Assembly (NCBI RefSeq): GCF_001411805.1
Contig: NZ_CP007213.1
Span: 1,302,001 to 1,366,000 of the forward strand
DNA length: 64,000 bases
Source of the DNA: Burkholderia plantarii
Lineage (GTDB): Bacteria; Pseudomonadota; Gammaproteobacteria; Burkholderiales; Burkholderiaceae
Direction of reading: 5' to 3'
Shown piece by piece: positions 8,535 to 17,328 of this stretch. A program made the translations under genes and the position numbers. The notes beneath the pieces are model-generated. The model worked only from the letters and a program-made list of their open reading frames with translations. It made no database searches and was not told where the DNA came from. Position 1 is the stretch's first letter. Every line of letters begins with the position of its first letter.

Positions 8535-10397
8535 TCAGGAACGCGCCGCGTCGCCGGCGTCGGCCTGCGCATCGGCCATCACGCGCGGCCGCGCTTCCTT
8601 CGCATTCGGCGCGCGCGCGACGGCGCGCGCGGACGGCTTCGCCACCGCCCCGGCCGAAGCCGGTTTCACCGCATCGGCCTTGACCGGCGCGTCGGGCGGC
8701 ACCGCCAGCAGCTGCAGCGTGCCGCCCATCACCGACGAGAACACCGGCCCCGCCACCGTCCCGCCGTAATACCCGCGCCCGCCCGGCTCGTCGATCATCA
8801 CGGCGACGATCACGCGCGGGTCGCTCATCGGCGCCATGCCGGCGAACAGGGCGCGGTACTTGCCCTTCGCATAGGCCCCGCCTTCCTGCTTGCGCGCGGT
8901 GCCGGTCTTGCCGCCGATCCGGTAGCCGTCCACGCGCGCCGCGCGCCCGGTGCCGCCTTCGCTGACGGCCATCTCCAGCATCGAGCGGATCGCGGCGGCG
9001 GTCTCGGGCCGCGTCACGCGATGGCCCTGGCGGCCGGCGTCGTTGCCGTCGCGCAGCAGCGAGACGGGATGGATCGTGCCGTCGCCGGCGTAGGCGGTGT
9101 ACATCTGCGCGATCTGCAGCAGCGACATCGACAGCCCGTAGCCGTAGGCCATGGTGGCCTGCTCGATCGGGCGCCAGCGCTGGTAGGGCCGCAGCCGCCC
9201 CGAGGCGACGCCGGGAAAGGTCAGCTCCGGTGCGTGGCCGATGCCGTATTCCTGATACTTGTCCCAGATGGTCTGCGCGGGCAGGTTCAGCGCCAGCTTC
9301 GCGAGCGCGACGTTGCTCGACTTCTGCAGCGCCTGCGCGACCGTCACCACGCCGTGGTTCGAGGTGTCGTGGATCACGGCCGGCCCGATCTTCCAGGTGC
9401 CGGGCGAGGTGTTGACGAGCGTTTGCGGCCCGACCTTGCCCTCGTCGATCGACAGCGCCACGACGAGCGGCTTGACGGTCGAGCCGGGCTCGAACGTGTC
9501 GATCACGGCGCGGTTGCGCAGCTGCGCGCCGGTCAGGCGGCTGCGGTCGTTCGGGTCGAAGGTGGGATAGTTGGCGAGCGCGAGGATCTCGCCCGAGCGC
9601 GCCTCGAGCACCACCACGCTGCCGGCCTTCGCATGGTTGGCGAGCACGGCGGCCTTCAGTTGCGCGTAGGCGAGCTGCTGCACGCGGCGGTCGATCGTCA
9701 GCTCGACGGTGGCGCCGTGCCGCGCGGGCACGAGCGGGCGCGTATCGGAGATGATCCGGCCGAGCCGGTCGCGGATCACCTCGCGCTGCCCGGCGGTGCC
9801 GAGCAACCGGTCGTTGGCCGCCAGCTCGACGCCTTCCTGGCCGCGGTCCTCGATGTTCGTGAAGCCCACCACGTGCGCGGCCGATTCGCCTTCCGGATAG
9901 AAGCGCTTCGAATCGGCGATCTGCGTGATGCCTTCGAGGTCGAGCTTGCCGATCTTCGCGGCGGTGTCGGGATCGATCTGCCGCTTCAGCAGCACGAAGC
10001 TCTTGTCGGCCGTCAGGCGCCGCGCGAGTTCGGCGTGCGGCATGTCGAGCAGCTTCGCGAGCGGCCCGTAGGCGGCCGGATCGACCTGCTTCGGGTTGGC
10101 CCAGATTTCGTAGGTGGCGAGGCTCACGGCCAGCATCGCGCCGTTGCGATCGACGATGCGCCCGCGCATCGCGTCCAGTTCGATGGTGCGCTGATAGCGT
10201 TTCTCGCCCTGGCCGAGATAGAAGTCCTGATTGGCGACCTGCACCCAGAACGCGCGTGCGATCAGCGCGGCGAACGCGAGAAACATGACGATCACGACGA
10301 ACTTCGAACGCCACATCGGCAGGCTCGACCCGAGCATCGGGCTGCGCGCGACGGCGACGTAGGGATCGGCGGATTTCGGCTTGTTTCGTTGCGGCAT
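8535..10397 (-). CDS. FtsI/PBP3-family peptidoglycan transpeptidase (stand-alone copy)
   Basis: Class B penicillin-binding protein of 620 residues that cross-links septal or related peptidoglycan in the periplasm. There is a short cytoplasmic N-terminus and one membrane helix near residues 33-50. A PBP dimer domain is followed by a transpeptidase domain with STVK (catalytic Ser 306), SSN (360-362) and KTG (497-499). The start MPQRNKPKS is chosen because the roughly 290 bases of open frame upstream are low complexity. No dcw-cluster genes (mraY, murE, ftsL) are adjacent, so this is probably a second ftsI-like gene beside a dcw copy elsewhere. The C-terminal 60 residues are an Ala/Lys-rich tail. 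Confidence 0.93.
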   Translation of the reverse strand: MPQRNKPKSADPYVAVARSPMLGSSLPMWRSKFVVIVMFLAFAALIARAFWVQVANQDFYLGQGEKRYQRTIELDAMRGRIVDRNGAMLAVSLATYEIWANPKQVDPAAYGPLAKLLDMPHAELARRLTADKSFVLLKRQIDPDTAAKIGKLDLEGITQIADSKRFYPEGESAAHVVGFTNIEDRGQEGVELAANDRLLGTAGQREVIRDRLGRIISDTRPLVPARHGATVELTIDRRVQQLAYAQLKAAVLANHAKAGSVVVLEARSGEILALANYPTFDPNDRSRLTGAQLRNRAVIDTFEPGSTVKPLVVALSIDEGKVGPQTLVNTSPGTWKIGPAVIHDTSNHGVVTVAQALQKSSNVALAKLALNLPAQTIWDKYQEYGIGHAPELTFPGVASGRLRPYQRWRPIEQATMAYGYGLSMSLLQIAQMYTAYAGDGTIHPVSLLRDGNDAGRQGHRVTRPETAAAIRSMLEMAVSEGGTGRAARVDGYRIGGKTGTARKQEGGAYAKGKYRALFAGMAPMSDPRVIVAVMIDEPGGRGYYGGTVAGPVFSSVMGGTLQLLAVPPDAPVKADAVKPASAGAVAKPSARAVARAPNAKEARPRVMADAQADAGDAARS

Positions 10398-10632
10398 GAA
10401 GGCGAGCGGGAAGGAGGGGCGTGGGTGTTTGAAAGGAATATAAGGTGATTTGTAATGAATGTCGATGCGAATCTGGGCCGGGCTTGCGGCGGCGCACGAC
10501 GGCGTGCGATGCGACCGGGGCCATGCCTGGCGGCGTACCGGCGGCGGGGCCTGCCTCGCATCGTCAGGGATGCGAACGATCGGCGGCGCGGGGCGAGCAG
10601 GCTGCGCCGGCGGCTCGCGTGCAGCCGGGGAG

Positions 10633-10791
10633 CTAGACGGGATCCTTGTCCGGCGGCGCGTCGTGCGGCTGCTGCGGGCTGTCATGATGACCTGGCGGAT
10701 GGCCGGGCGGCGCGGGCTCGCCGGTGTCGGGGGCCGGATCGCGGGTCGGACCGGCCGGCAGGTCCGGAATCGGCGAGGTGTGATCGGTCAT
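10633..10791 (-). CDS. Possible small proline-rich protein, 52 aa
   Basis: Open frame MTDHTSPIPDLPAG continuing as a Pro/His/Asp-rich, probably disordered peptide with no membrane segment. No convincing ribosome site precedes the ATG. Composition (DKDP, PGHHDSPQQ) is more protein-like than a random GC-rich frame, but I recognise no family. It may be spurious. Confidence 0.35.
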   Translation of the reverse strand: MTDHTSPIPDLPAGPTRDPAPDTGEPAPPGHPPGHHDSPQQPHDAPPDKDPV

Positions 10792-10969
10792 GGCGTGGGC
10801 GCGGTGCGAGAAGGTGGACGGCCGCCGCGCGGGGCGGCGGAGGGCGCGGGCGAGGACTTCCGCGCTTCCGTTATAGACAATGGCGGCGGGACTCGCCCAT
10901 ATCCGTTTCGCCGCGAGCGGCACCCGCCGGGCCGGCGGCCATCCCGGCGGCACGCCCCGGCCGCGCCGG

Positions 10970-12262
10970 TCAGTCGATTCCGTGGAACACCGCGTCCTCG
11001 GGGCCGAGGTAGGCGGGCGACCGCCACGTGGCGTCGCGCATCGAGTGCTGCACGAGGTGATCGACGCCGAGCAGCACGGCGAACACCGCCATGCGCACCG
11101 GGATGCCGTTGTCGGTCTGGCGGAAGATCGCGAGCCGCGGGTCGTGGTTCAGGTCGGTGGCGAGATCGTTGGCGCCGGGCCGGCTGTCGCGCGGCAGCGG
11201 ATGCATGATCAGCGTGTCGCGCTGGCAGACGGTGTCGACGAGCGCCTGGTTGATCTGGAAATCGGGCGTGTAGCCCTCGAACGATTCGTCGGCGAAGCGC
11301 TCCTTCTGGATCCGCGTGGCGTAGACCACGTCCGCGCCGGCCAGCCCGCGCGCCAGGTCGGTGGTTTCCTCGATCACATGGCCGTTCTTCGCGATCTGCT
11401 CGACGATGTAGCGCGGCATCTCCAGCGAGGCCGGCGCGACCAGCGTGAAGCGGATGCCGCGATAGAGCGCCAGCAGCTTGGCGAGCGAGTGGACGGTGCG
11501 GCCGTACTTCAGGTCGCCGACGAACGCGATGTGCGAGCCGTCGACGATCTTGCCGAGCCGCGAGAACTCGCGCTGGATCGTGTAGAGGTCGAGCAGCGCC
11601 TGGCTCGGATGCTCGCCGGGGCCGTCGCCGCCGTTGATCACGGGCAGGTTGGTCGCGCGCGCGAACTCGGCCACCGAGCCCTGCTCGGGATGGCGGATCA
11701 CCAGCGCGTCGACGTAGCCGGCCATCACGCGGCTGGTGTCGTGGATCGATTCGCCCTTGGCCATCGACGAGAACGTGAAGCCGGTGGTGTCGCAGACCGA
11801 GCCGCCGAGCCGGCAGAACGCGGCGCCGAACGACACGCGCGTGCGCGTGCTGGCCTCGAAGAACAGGTTGCCGAGCACGGCGCCCTCCAGCACGCGCGAG
11901 ATCTTGCGGCGGCGCGCGATCGGCTGCATCAGGTCGGCCACGCGGAACAGCGCCTCGACCGAGTCGCGCGAGAACTGGTCGACGGACAGCAATTGCGGGC
12001 GGCCCTCGAACAGGATCTGGCTCGCGAGCGATGAGGTATCTACGCTTTGCGTATATGGTGTCTCGTCCGAGGCGCGCGAGACGATCTCCGTCACGTAGCG
12101 CTCGACGATCTCGGGCATCGAGCGCGATTCCTGCGAATCGTCGGGCAGCAGCCAGGTATCGAGCGCACGACGGCTCACGCCGATGCGGTTTGCGAACGCT
12201 TCGCGGGTCATGTTGAGGCGACGCATCGCGTCGCGCAGGAAGGCTTGCTGGGGAGCGGTCAT
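10970..12262 (-). CDS. pyrB: Aspartate carbamoyltransferase with N-terminal HTH domain
   Basis: Enzyme of 430 residues that condenses carbamoyl phosphate with aspartate in pyrimidine synthesis. From about residue 85 it aligns with the E. coli catalytic chain: carbamoyl-phosphate loop FFEASTRTRVSF (STRTR 138-142), VIRHPEQGS, GDGPGEHPSQALLDL, GDLKYGRTVHSL and a final HPLPR motif. The first 60 residues are extra and form an XRE-like helix-turn-helix (NMTREAFANRIGVSRRALDT). One palindrome overlaps the promoter, and a matching one lies inside the gene near codon 72, so the protein may bind its own DNA. No pyrI, pyrC or pyrR is adjacent. Enzyme identity is firm; DNA binding is inferred. Confidence 0.93.
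   Translation of the reverse strand: MTAPQQAFLRDAMRRLNMTREAFANRIGVSRRALDTWLLPDDSQESRSMPEIVERYVTEIVSRASDETPYTQSVDTSSLASQILFEGRPQLLSVDQFSRDSVEALFRVADLMQPIARRRKISRVLEGAVLGNLFFEASTRTRVSFGAAFCRLGGSVCDTTGFTFSSMAKGESIHDTSRVMAGYVDALVIRHPEQGSVAEFARATNLPVINGGDGPGEHPSQALLDLYTIQREFSRLGKIVDGSHIAFVGDLKYGRTVHSLAKLLALYRGIRFTLVAPASLEMPRYIVEQIAKNGHVIEETTDLARGLAGADVVYATRIQKERFADESFEGYTPDFQINQALVDTVCQRDTLIMHPLPRDSRPGANDLATDLNHDPRLAIFRQTDNGIPVRMAVFAVLLGVDHLVQHSMRDATWRSPAYLGPEDAVFHGID
12041..12053. promoter_or_regulatory. Intragenic copy of the pyrB palindrome
   Basis: TACGC-TTT-GCGTA lies within the coding sequence, around codon 72, centred 243 bases from the promoter copy. It has the same half-site and the same 3-base spacer. 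Confidence 0.55.
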
Positions 12263-12281
12263 CGTGGGTTCGATATCAAAA

Positions 12282-12298
12282 TATACGCGATGCGTATA
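12282..12298. promoter_or_regulatory. Palindromic operator at the pyrB promoter
   Basis: Perfect inverted repeat TATACGC-GAT-GCGTATA, 20 bases upstream of the pyrB start, overlapping sequences that could serve as -10 elements on either strand. Confidence 0.7.
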
Positions 12299-12380
12299 AT
12301 AGTCGGTCGCGCGCCGAAGTCAAGCCGCCGTGGTCCCCGACAGGGATGTACCTTCTCCGCCACGCACTACAATCAGTTAC

Positions 12381-12408
12381 TGGCGGCCTCGTGCCGCGTT
12401 TGTATAAT
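12381..12408 (+). promoter_or_regulatory. Promoter of the entericidin-like gene
   Basis: A consensus -10 TATAAT (12403-12408) is preceded at 16 bases by a weak -35 (TGGCGG). It gives a 5' leader of about 85 bases before the lipoprotein gene. The -10 is convincing; the -35 is not. Confidence 0.55.
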
Positions 12409-12500
12409 CGGGACCGGTCCCCGCTCCAGCGGGGGCGCAGTCCGTTCGACAAGGTACGATGCGCTCGTTTCGTGCGGGCAAATTTCCAAGGAGAATCACG

Positions 12501-12635
12501 ATGACTCGTTCGATTGCCGCAGTTCTGCTGGTCTTGACCGCCGCGCTCGCAGGCTGCAACACGATCGCCGGTGCCGGCCAGGATATTTCGAGCGGCGGCA
12601 ACGCCATCTCGAACACGGCCGAAAAGGCCAAGTAA
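12501..12635 (+). CDS. Entericidin A/B family lipoprotein
   Basis: Tiny secreted lipoprotein of 44 residues. A type II signal peptide MTRSIAAVLLVLTAA precedes the lipobox LAGC, so the mature protein would begin at Cys 18 and be membrane-anchored. The mature part (NTIAGAGQDISSGGNAISNT, then AEKAK) is the standard entericidin sequence. E. coli EcnA/EcnB form an antidote/toxin pair linked to stationary-phase lysis; a single gene is present here, as is common in Burkholderia. A strong AAGGAG ribosome site and a downstream terminator make it a monocistronic unit. Confidence 0.92.
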   Translation: MTRSIAAVLLVLTAALAGCNTIAGAGQDISSGGNAISNTAEKAK

Positions 12636-12676
12636 GCGCGCGGCGCCAGCTCGACCGGCGCGCATCGCGACCCTCG

Positions 12677-12703
12677 ACGGGCTGCCTCAGGCAGCCCGTT
12701 TTC
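12677..12703 (+). terminator. Terminator of the entericidin-like gene
   Basis: Stem with 10-base arms ACGGGCTGCC and GGCAGCCCGT around a TCA loop, followed by TTTC. Confidence 0.85.
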
Positions 12704-12772
12704 GTTGGTGCGGCGGGAGATGGAAGATGCGGGCGGGCCCGGCGTTCCGGCGGTGTGTGCGGGGCTGGCCGC

Positions 12773-13765
12773 TCAGGCCGGACGCCGCGCCTCGGTTTCC
12801 TGATACTGCGCCCGCAGCGCGCGCGCGAGCAGCGTGTCCACTTCACGCGGCGGCCCGCCGCGCGTGAGGATCGCCACCGGCGGCAGCGTCCAGTCGAGCG
12901 AATACGGCACGATCGCCACGCCGGCGATATGCACGAGTTCCTCGGCGATGTCGGCCGGCACGATCGACACGGCGTTCTCGTTCGAGGCGAGGATCTCGCC
13001 GATCAGCCGCGACGAGTAGCTCTCGACGATCGGCACCGGCGGCGACGCGCCCGCGCGCAGGAACAGATCGGAGATCTGCTCGCGGATCGGCGTATGCGGC
13101 GCGCCGAGTATCCAGTCGAGCTCGACGAGCTTCTGCCAGTTCAGCGCGTTGCGCGCGAGCCGCGCGGCGAGGCGCCGGCTCGCGATCAGCCGCGGCCGCT
13201 GCTGATAGACCACCTCGAAGCGCAGGTCGGCCAGATCGACGGTGGCGGTGGCGCGCGCGATCACCACGTCGAGCTGGTGCTCGCGCAGTTGCGCGATCAG
13301 CGTCTCGCTGGTGCTTTCGTGGATCGTCATGGTGAGCCGCTGCGGCACGTCGGCCTGGGTCCGGCGGATCGCGGCGGCCAGCGTCTTGCCCGAGATGAAC
13401 GGGATCACGCCGATGTGGATGCGCGTGGCGTGGCCGGCCACCACCGCCTCGATGTCGCGCGTGAGGTGCTCGAGGTCGTGCAGCATCGCCTGCGCGCGCG
13501 CCAGCACCACCTTGCCGAGCGCGGTCGGCGTCATGCCGCGCGGCGTGCGGTCGAACAGCGGGCCGCCGAACATGCCTTCGAGTTCGGCCAGCGCGTTCGT
13601 GACGGCCGGCTGGCTGCTCGCCATCTGCTCGGCCACGCGCGTGAGCGAGCCGTGCTGGCGGATCTGCAGCAGCAGGATCAGGTGGCGAATCTTCAGGCGG
13701 GTGCTGAGGCGCCGGATCACTTCGTCCGTATCGAAAGCCACTGTGGCGGGATCCCGGGTCATCAT
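12773..13765 (-). CDS. LysR family transcriptional regulator
   Basis: Regulator of 330 residues. The winged helix-turn-helix is near residues 24-85 (HLILLLQIRQHGSLTRVAEQ, then SQPAVTNALAELEGMFGG), followed by a periplasmic-binding-protein-like effector domain. The long N-terminal lead before the HTH and the LKIRHL start resemble the GbpR/CbbR-like branch that senses sugars or central metabolites. It diverges from the malic enzyme gene across about 115 bases, making that gene the likeliest target. A second ATG one codon in is an alternative start. Effector unknown. Confidence 0.9.
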   Translation of the reverse strand: MMTRDPATVAFDTDEVIRRLSTRLKIRHLILLLQIRQHGSLTRVAEQMASSQPAVTNALAELEGMFGGPLFDRTPRGMTPTALGKVVLARAQAMLHDLEHLTRDIEAVVAGHATRIHIGVIPFISGKTLAAAIRRTQADVPQRLTMTIHESTSETLIAQLREHQLDVVIARATATVDLADLRFEVVYQQRPRLIASRRLAARLARNALNWQKLVELDWILGAPHTPIREQISDLFLRAGASPPVPIVESYSSRLIGEILASNENAVSIVPADIAEELVHIAGVAIVPYSLDWTLPPVAILTRGGPPREVDTLLARALRAQYQETEARRPA

Positions 13766-13879
13766 GAAAAGGTGATGCGCCCATACTAATTCAAAATGGC
13801 GCGCCGTTAGCGGCTGCCTAGAATCGCTTCCTCAGATCGCCGCCGGGGCAGTCCCGGCGCAGCCAACCCGAGGGAGACG

Positions 13880-16165
13880 ATGAACAAGACCGACCGCCAG
13901 GCCGCCCTGGAATACCACCAGTACCCCACGCCGGGGAAGATTTCCGTGACCGCCAGCAAGCCGCTCGTCACGCAGCGCGACCTCGCGCTCGCGTACACGC
14001 CGGGCGTGGCGGTGGCCTGCGAGGAGATCGTCGAGGATCCGGCCAACGCGTTCAACTACACGAGCCGCGGCAACCTGGTGGGCGTCATCACCAACGGCAC
14101 GGCCGTGCTCGGTCTCGGCAACATCGGCGCGCTGGCCTCCAAGCCGGTGATGGAAGGCAAGGCGGTGCTGTTCAAGAAGTTCGCCGGCATCGACGTGTTC
14201 GACATCGAGATCACCGAGACCGACCCGGACAAGCTGGTCGACATCATCGCGAGCCTGGAAGCCACCTTCGGCGGCATCAATCTGGAAGACATCAAGGCGC
14301 CCGAGTGCTTCACGGTCGAGCGCAAGCTGCGCGAGCGCATGAAGATCCCGGTCTTCCACGACGACCAGCACGGCACCGCGATCACCGTCAGCGCCGCGTT
14401 CATCAACGGCCTGAAGGTGGTCGGCAAGGACATCAAGCAGGTGAAGGTGGTGACCTCGGGCGCCGGCGCGGCCGCGCTCGCCTGCCTGGACCTGATGGTC
14501 GACCTCGGCCTGCCGCTCGAGAACATCTGGGCGACCGACATCGACGGCGTGGTTTACAAAGGCCGCACCACGCTGATGGATCCGGACAAGGCGCGCTTCG
14601 CGCAGGACACCGCGGCGCGCACGCTCGACGACGTGATCGAGGGCGCCGACGTGTTCCTCGGCCTGTCGGCGGGCGGCGTGCTGAAGGCGCCGATGCTCGC
14701 GAAGATGGCGAAGAACCCGCTGATCCTCGCACTCGCGAACCCGACGCCGGAGATCTTCCCCGAGATCGCGCACGCCACGCGCGACGACGTGGTGATCGCC
14801 ACCGGCCGGTCGGATTTCCCGAACCAGGTCAACAACGTGCTGTGCTTCCCGTACATCTTCCGCGGCGCGCTCGACGTGGGCGCCACCACCATCACGCGGC
14901 GCATGGAGATCGCGGCGGTCCACGCGATCGCGGGCCTCGCCGAGGAAGAGCCGAACGATTCGGTGGCCGCCGCCTACGGCGCCTACGACCTGTCGTTCGG
15001 GCCGAAATACCTGATCCCGAAGCCGTTCGATTCGCGGCTGCTGCTGCGCATCGCGCCGGCGGTGGCGAAGGCGGCCATCGAGGAAGGCGTGGCCACGCGT
15101 CCGATCGACGATTTCGCCGCCTATGCCGACCAGCTGCAGCAGTTCGTCTACCACTCGGGCGCGTTCATGAAGCCGCTGTTCTCGGCGGCCAAGCAGTTCG
15201 TGCGCGACGGCGCGAAGACGCGCATCGTGTTCGCCGAGGGCGAGGAGGAGCGCGTGCTGCGCGCGGTGCAGGTGATCGTCGACGAGAAGCTGGCGCGGCC
15301 GATCCTGATCGGCCGGCCCGAGGTGCTGCTCGCGCGGATCGAGAAGTTCGGGCTGCGCCTGAAGCTCGGCGAGGACGTCGAGGTGACCAACCCCGAGTAC
15401 GACGAGCGCTTCCACCAGTACTGGACGACGTATTGGGAACTGCGCTGCCGCGACGGCATCACCAAGGAGATGGCGCGCGTGGAAATGCGCCGGCGCCTGA
15501 CGCTGATCGGCGCGATGATGGTGCGGCTCGGCGATGCGGACGGCATGATCTGCGGCACGGTGGGCGCCTATCACGACCACCTGCGCTTCGTCGACGAGAC
15601 GATCGGCAAGGCGCGCGGCGCGCGCACCTACGGCGCGATGAACATCCTGCTGCTCGACAAGCGCACCGTCGCGCTGGTCGACACGCACATCAACGACAAC
15701 CCGAACGCCGACCAGATCGCCGAGTTCACGATCGCGGCGGCTTCGCAGATGGCGTGGCTGAATCTCTCGCCGAAGGTGGCGCTGCTGTCGCGCTCGAACT
15801 TCGGCTCGGGCAGCTCGGCCTCGGGCGCGAAGATGCGCGAGGTGCTCGAACTCGTGAAGGAGCGTGCGCCGGACCTCGAGATCGAGGGCGAGATGCACGG
15901 CGACTGCGCGCTCGACGAGACGCTGCGCCAGCGCTTCCTGCCGCATTCGCGGCTCAAGGGCGCGGCCAACCTGCTGGTGTGCCCGAACGTCGACGCCGGC
16001 AACATCGCCTACAACCTGCTGAAGACGAGCGCGGGCAGCAACGTGGCGGTGGGGCCGTTCCTGCTCGGCGTGAACGCGCCCGTCAACATCATGACGGCCA
16101 GCTCGACGGTGCGCCGCATCATCAACATGACCGCGCTGACGGTGCTGCAGGCCAATCGCGACTGA
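13880..16165 (+). CDS. maeB: NADP-dependent malic enzyme fused to a phosphotransacetylase domain
   Basis: Protein of 761 residues. The N-terminal 430 residues are malic enzyme (oxidative decarboxylation of malate to pyruvate), with the conserved [12 protein letters not shown] and [12 protein letters not shown] segments and an NAD(P)-binding region ([16 protein letters not shown]). The C-terminal 330 residues are a phosphate acetyltransferase-like domain, as in E. coli MaeB, where it is regulatory and binds acetyl-CoA rather than catalysing. It supplies NADPH and links the TCA cycle to pyruvate. The ribosome site GAGGGAGA precedes the ATG. A UUCG hairpin follows before the convergent lysR gene. 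Confidence 0.95.
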   Translation: MNKTDRQAALEYHQYPTPGKISVTASKPLVTQRDLALAYTPGVAVACEEIVEDPANAFNYTSRGNLVGVITNGTAVLGLGNIGALASKPVMEGKAVLFKKFAGIDVFDIEITETDPDKLVDIIASLEATFGGINLEDIKAPECFTVERKLRERMKIPVFHDDQHGTAITVSAAFINGLKVVGKDIKQVKVVTSGAGAAALACLDLMVDLGLPLENIWATDIDGVVYKGRTTLMDPDKARFAQDTAARTLDDVIEGADVFLGLSAGGVLKAPMLAKMAKNPLILALANPTPEIFPEIAHATRDDVVIATGRSDFPNQVNNVLCFPYIFRGALDVGATTITRRMEIAAVHAIAGLAEEEPNDSVAAAYGAYDLSFGPKYLIPKPFDSRLLLRIAPAVAKAAIEEGVATRPIDDFAAYADQLQQFVYHSGAFMKPLFSAAKQFVRDGAKTRIVFAEGEEERVLRAVQVIVDEKLARPILIGRPEVLLARIEKFGLRLKLGEDVEVTNPEYDERFHQYWTTYWELRCRDGITKEMARVEMRRRLTLIGAMMVRLGDADGMICGTVGAYHDHLRFVDETIGKARGARTYGAMNILLLDKRTVALVDTHINDNPNADQIAEFTIAAASQMAWLNLSPKVALLSRSNFGSGSSASGAKMREVLELVKERAPDLEIEGEMHGDCALDETLRQRFLPHSRLKGAANLLVCPNVDAGNIAYNLLKTSAGSNVAVGPFLLGVNAPVNIMTASSTVRRIINMTALTVLQANRD

Positions 16166-16230
16166 CCATCACGGATTGATCCGCGGTTGATCCGCCGGCC
16201 GTTGGCCGGCGCGCGCGATTCACGAGATTC

Positions 16231-16264
16231 ACGACGCCCTCCCGGTTCGCCGGGAGGGCGTCGT
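16231..16264. terminator. Convergent-gene hairpin with UUCG loop
   Basis: Perfect 15-base arms (ACGACGCCCTCCCGG and its complement) close a TTCG tetraloop between maeB and the opposing lysR gene. There is no T-run on either side, so it may act as an intrinsic terminator of the GC-rich type or as a 3' end stabiliser. Confidence 0.7.
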
Positions 16265-16298
16265 CATTGGCGCCGTGGTCCCGGCCGCCGCCGCGCCC

Positions 16299-17216
16299 TC
16301 AGCCGAGCGGCAGCGCCGCCGCGCCGCGCCGGAACCGCTCGACGAGGAAGTCGATGAACGCGCGCGCGCGCGCCGACTGGTTGCGCTTGTTCGCGTAGTA
16401 GACGAACAGGTCGGCCGACGGCTGCACGTATTCCGGCAGCACCACGCGCAGCCGCCCGCTCTCCAGGTACCTGGAGAGATCCCACTCCGAGCGCAGCAGG
16501 ATGCCGTGGCCGTCCAGCGCCCAGCCGAGCACGATGTCGCCGTCGTTGCTCGACAGCATCCCGGTCACCTTGATGCTCTCCGCGTGGCCGTCGCGCATCA
16601 GCTTCCAGACGCCGTGCGCGTCGTCGTTCTGGCGATGCAGGATGCAGTGGTGCGCGGCGAGGTCGGTCAGCGCGAGCGGTGTGCCGTGCCGTTCCAGATA
16701 GCGCGGCGAGGCGCACAGGAAGCGCCGGTTCGACATCACGCGCCGCGCGTTCAGGCGCCGGTCCGGCAGCTCGCCGAAGCGCACCGCCAGATCGACGCCG
16801 CTGTCCACGAGATCGATCGGCCGGTCGGTCAGGTCGAGCTGCACCTCCACGTGCGGATAACGCCGCGCGAACTCGGAGACGAGCGGCGCGATGGTGGTGC
16901 GGCCGAAGCCGAGCGTGGCGTTCACGCGCAGCAGCCCGCGCGGCGCCGAGCGGCTCGACGCCACCGCTTCCTCCATCTCGCGCACATCGGCGAGGATCCG
17001 CGTCGCGTAGTGCAGGTAGGTTTCCCCCTCGGTGGTCAGGCTGATGCTGCGCGTGGTGCGGTTCACGAGCCGCACGCCGAGCCGCGCCTCCAGCTGCATC
17101 AGCCGCTTGGTGGCCGCGGGCGGCGTCAGGTTCATGTCGCGCGCGGCCGCCGACAGGTTGCCGTGGCGCGCGAGCAGCACGAAGAATTCGAGTTGGGAGG
17201 CGAGTTCGGTTTTCAC
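16299..17216 (-). CDS. LysR family transcriptional regulator (DmlR/TtdR-like)
   Basis: Regulator of 305 residues with a standard LysR HTH (FFVLLARHGNLSAAARDMNL, then TPPAATKRLMQLEARLGVR) and effector domain. The start is GTG: the preceding in-frame codon is a stop, and the next ATG would cut into the HTH. No ribosome site is visible, so translation may be weak or from a very short leader. It diverges from the D-tartrate dehydratase gene, and its start codon lies inside a TTCACT-N3-AGTGAA palindrome. This supports autoregulation and control of the dehydratase, by analogy to LysR activators of malate and tartrate genes. Confidence 0.88.
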   Translation of the reverse strand: MKTELASQLEFFVLLARHGNLSAAARDMNLTPPAATKRLMQLEARLGVRLVNRTTRSISLTTEGETYLHYATRILADVREMEEAVASSRSAPRGLLRVNATLGFGRTTIAPLVSEFARRYPHVEVQLDLTDRPIDLVDSGVDLAVRFGELPDRRLNARRVMSNRRFLCASPRYLERHGTPLALTDLAAHHCILHRQNDDAHGVWKLMRDGHAESIKVTGMLSSNDGDIVLGWALDGHGILLRSEWDLSRYLESGRLRVVLPEYVQPSADLFVYYANKRNQSARARAFIDFLVERFRRGAAALPLG

Positions 17217-17226
17217 TCAAAGTGAA
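17212..17226. promoter_or_regulatory. Palindrome overlapping the lysR start (tarD control region)
   Basis: TTCACT-CAA-AGTGAA, a perfect inverted repeat covering the lysR GTG codon. Related half-sites (AAGTGAG, CAGTGAA) follow within 25 bases, giving a cluster typical of LysR-type recognition and activation sites. Confidence 0.6.
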
Positions 17227-17328
17227 TAAAGAAGTGAGTTTCAGTGAATCATAAGGCCTGGGTCCGCGCCTAACCTAGCGTCTCGTGCAGCCGCCGGCCG
17301 TCGGCGGGCCAGAACTTCGGACCCCTCC

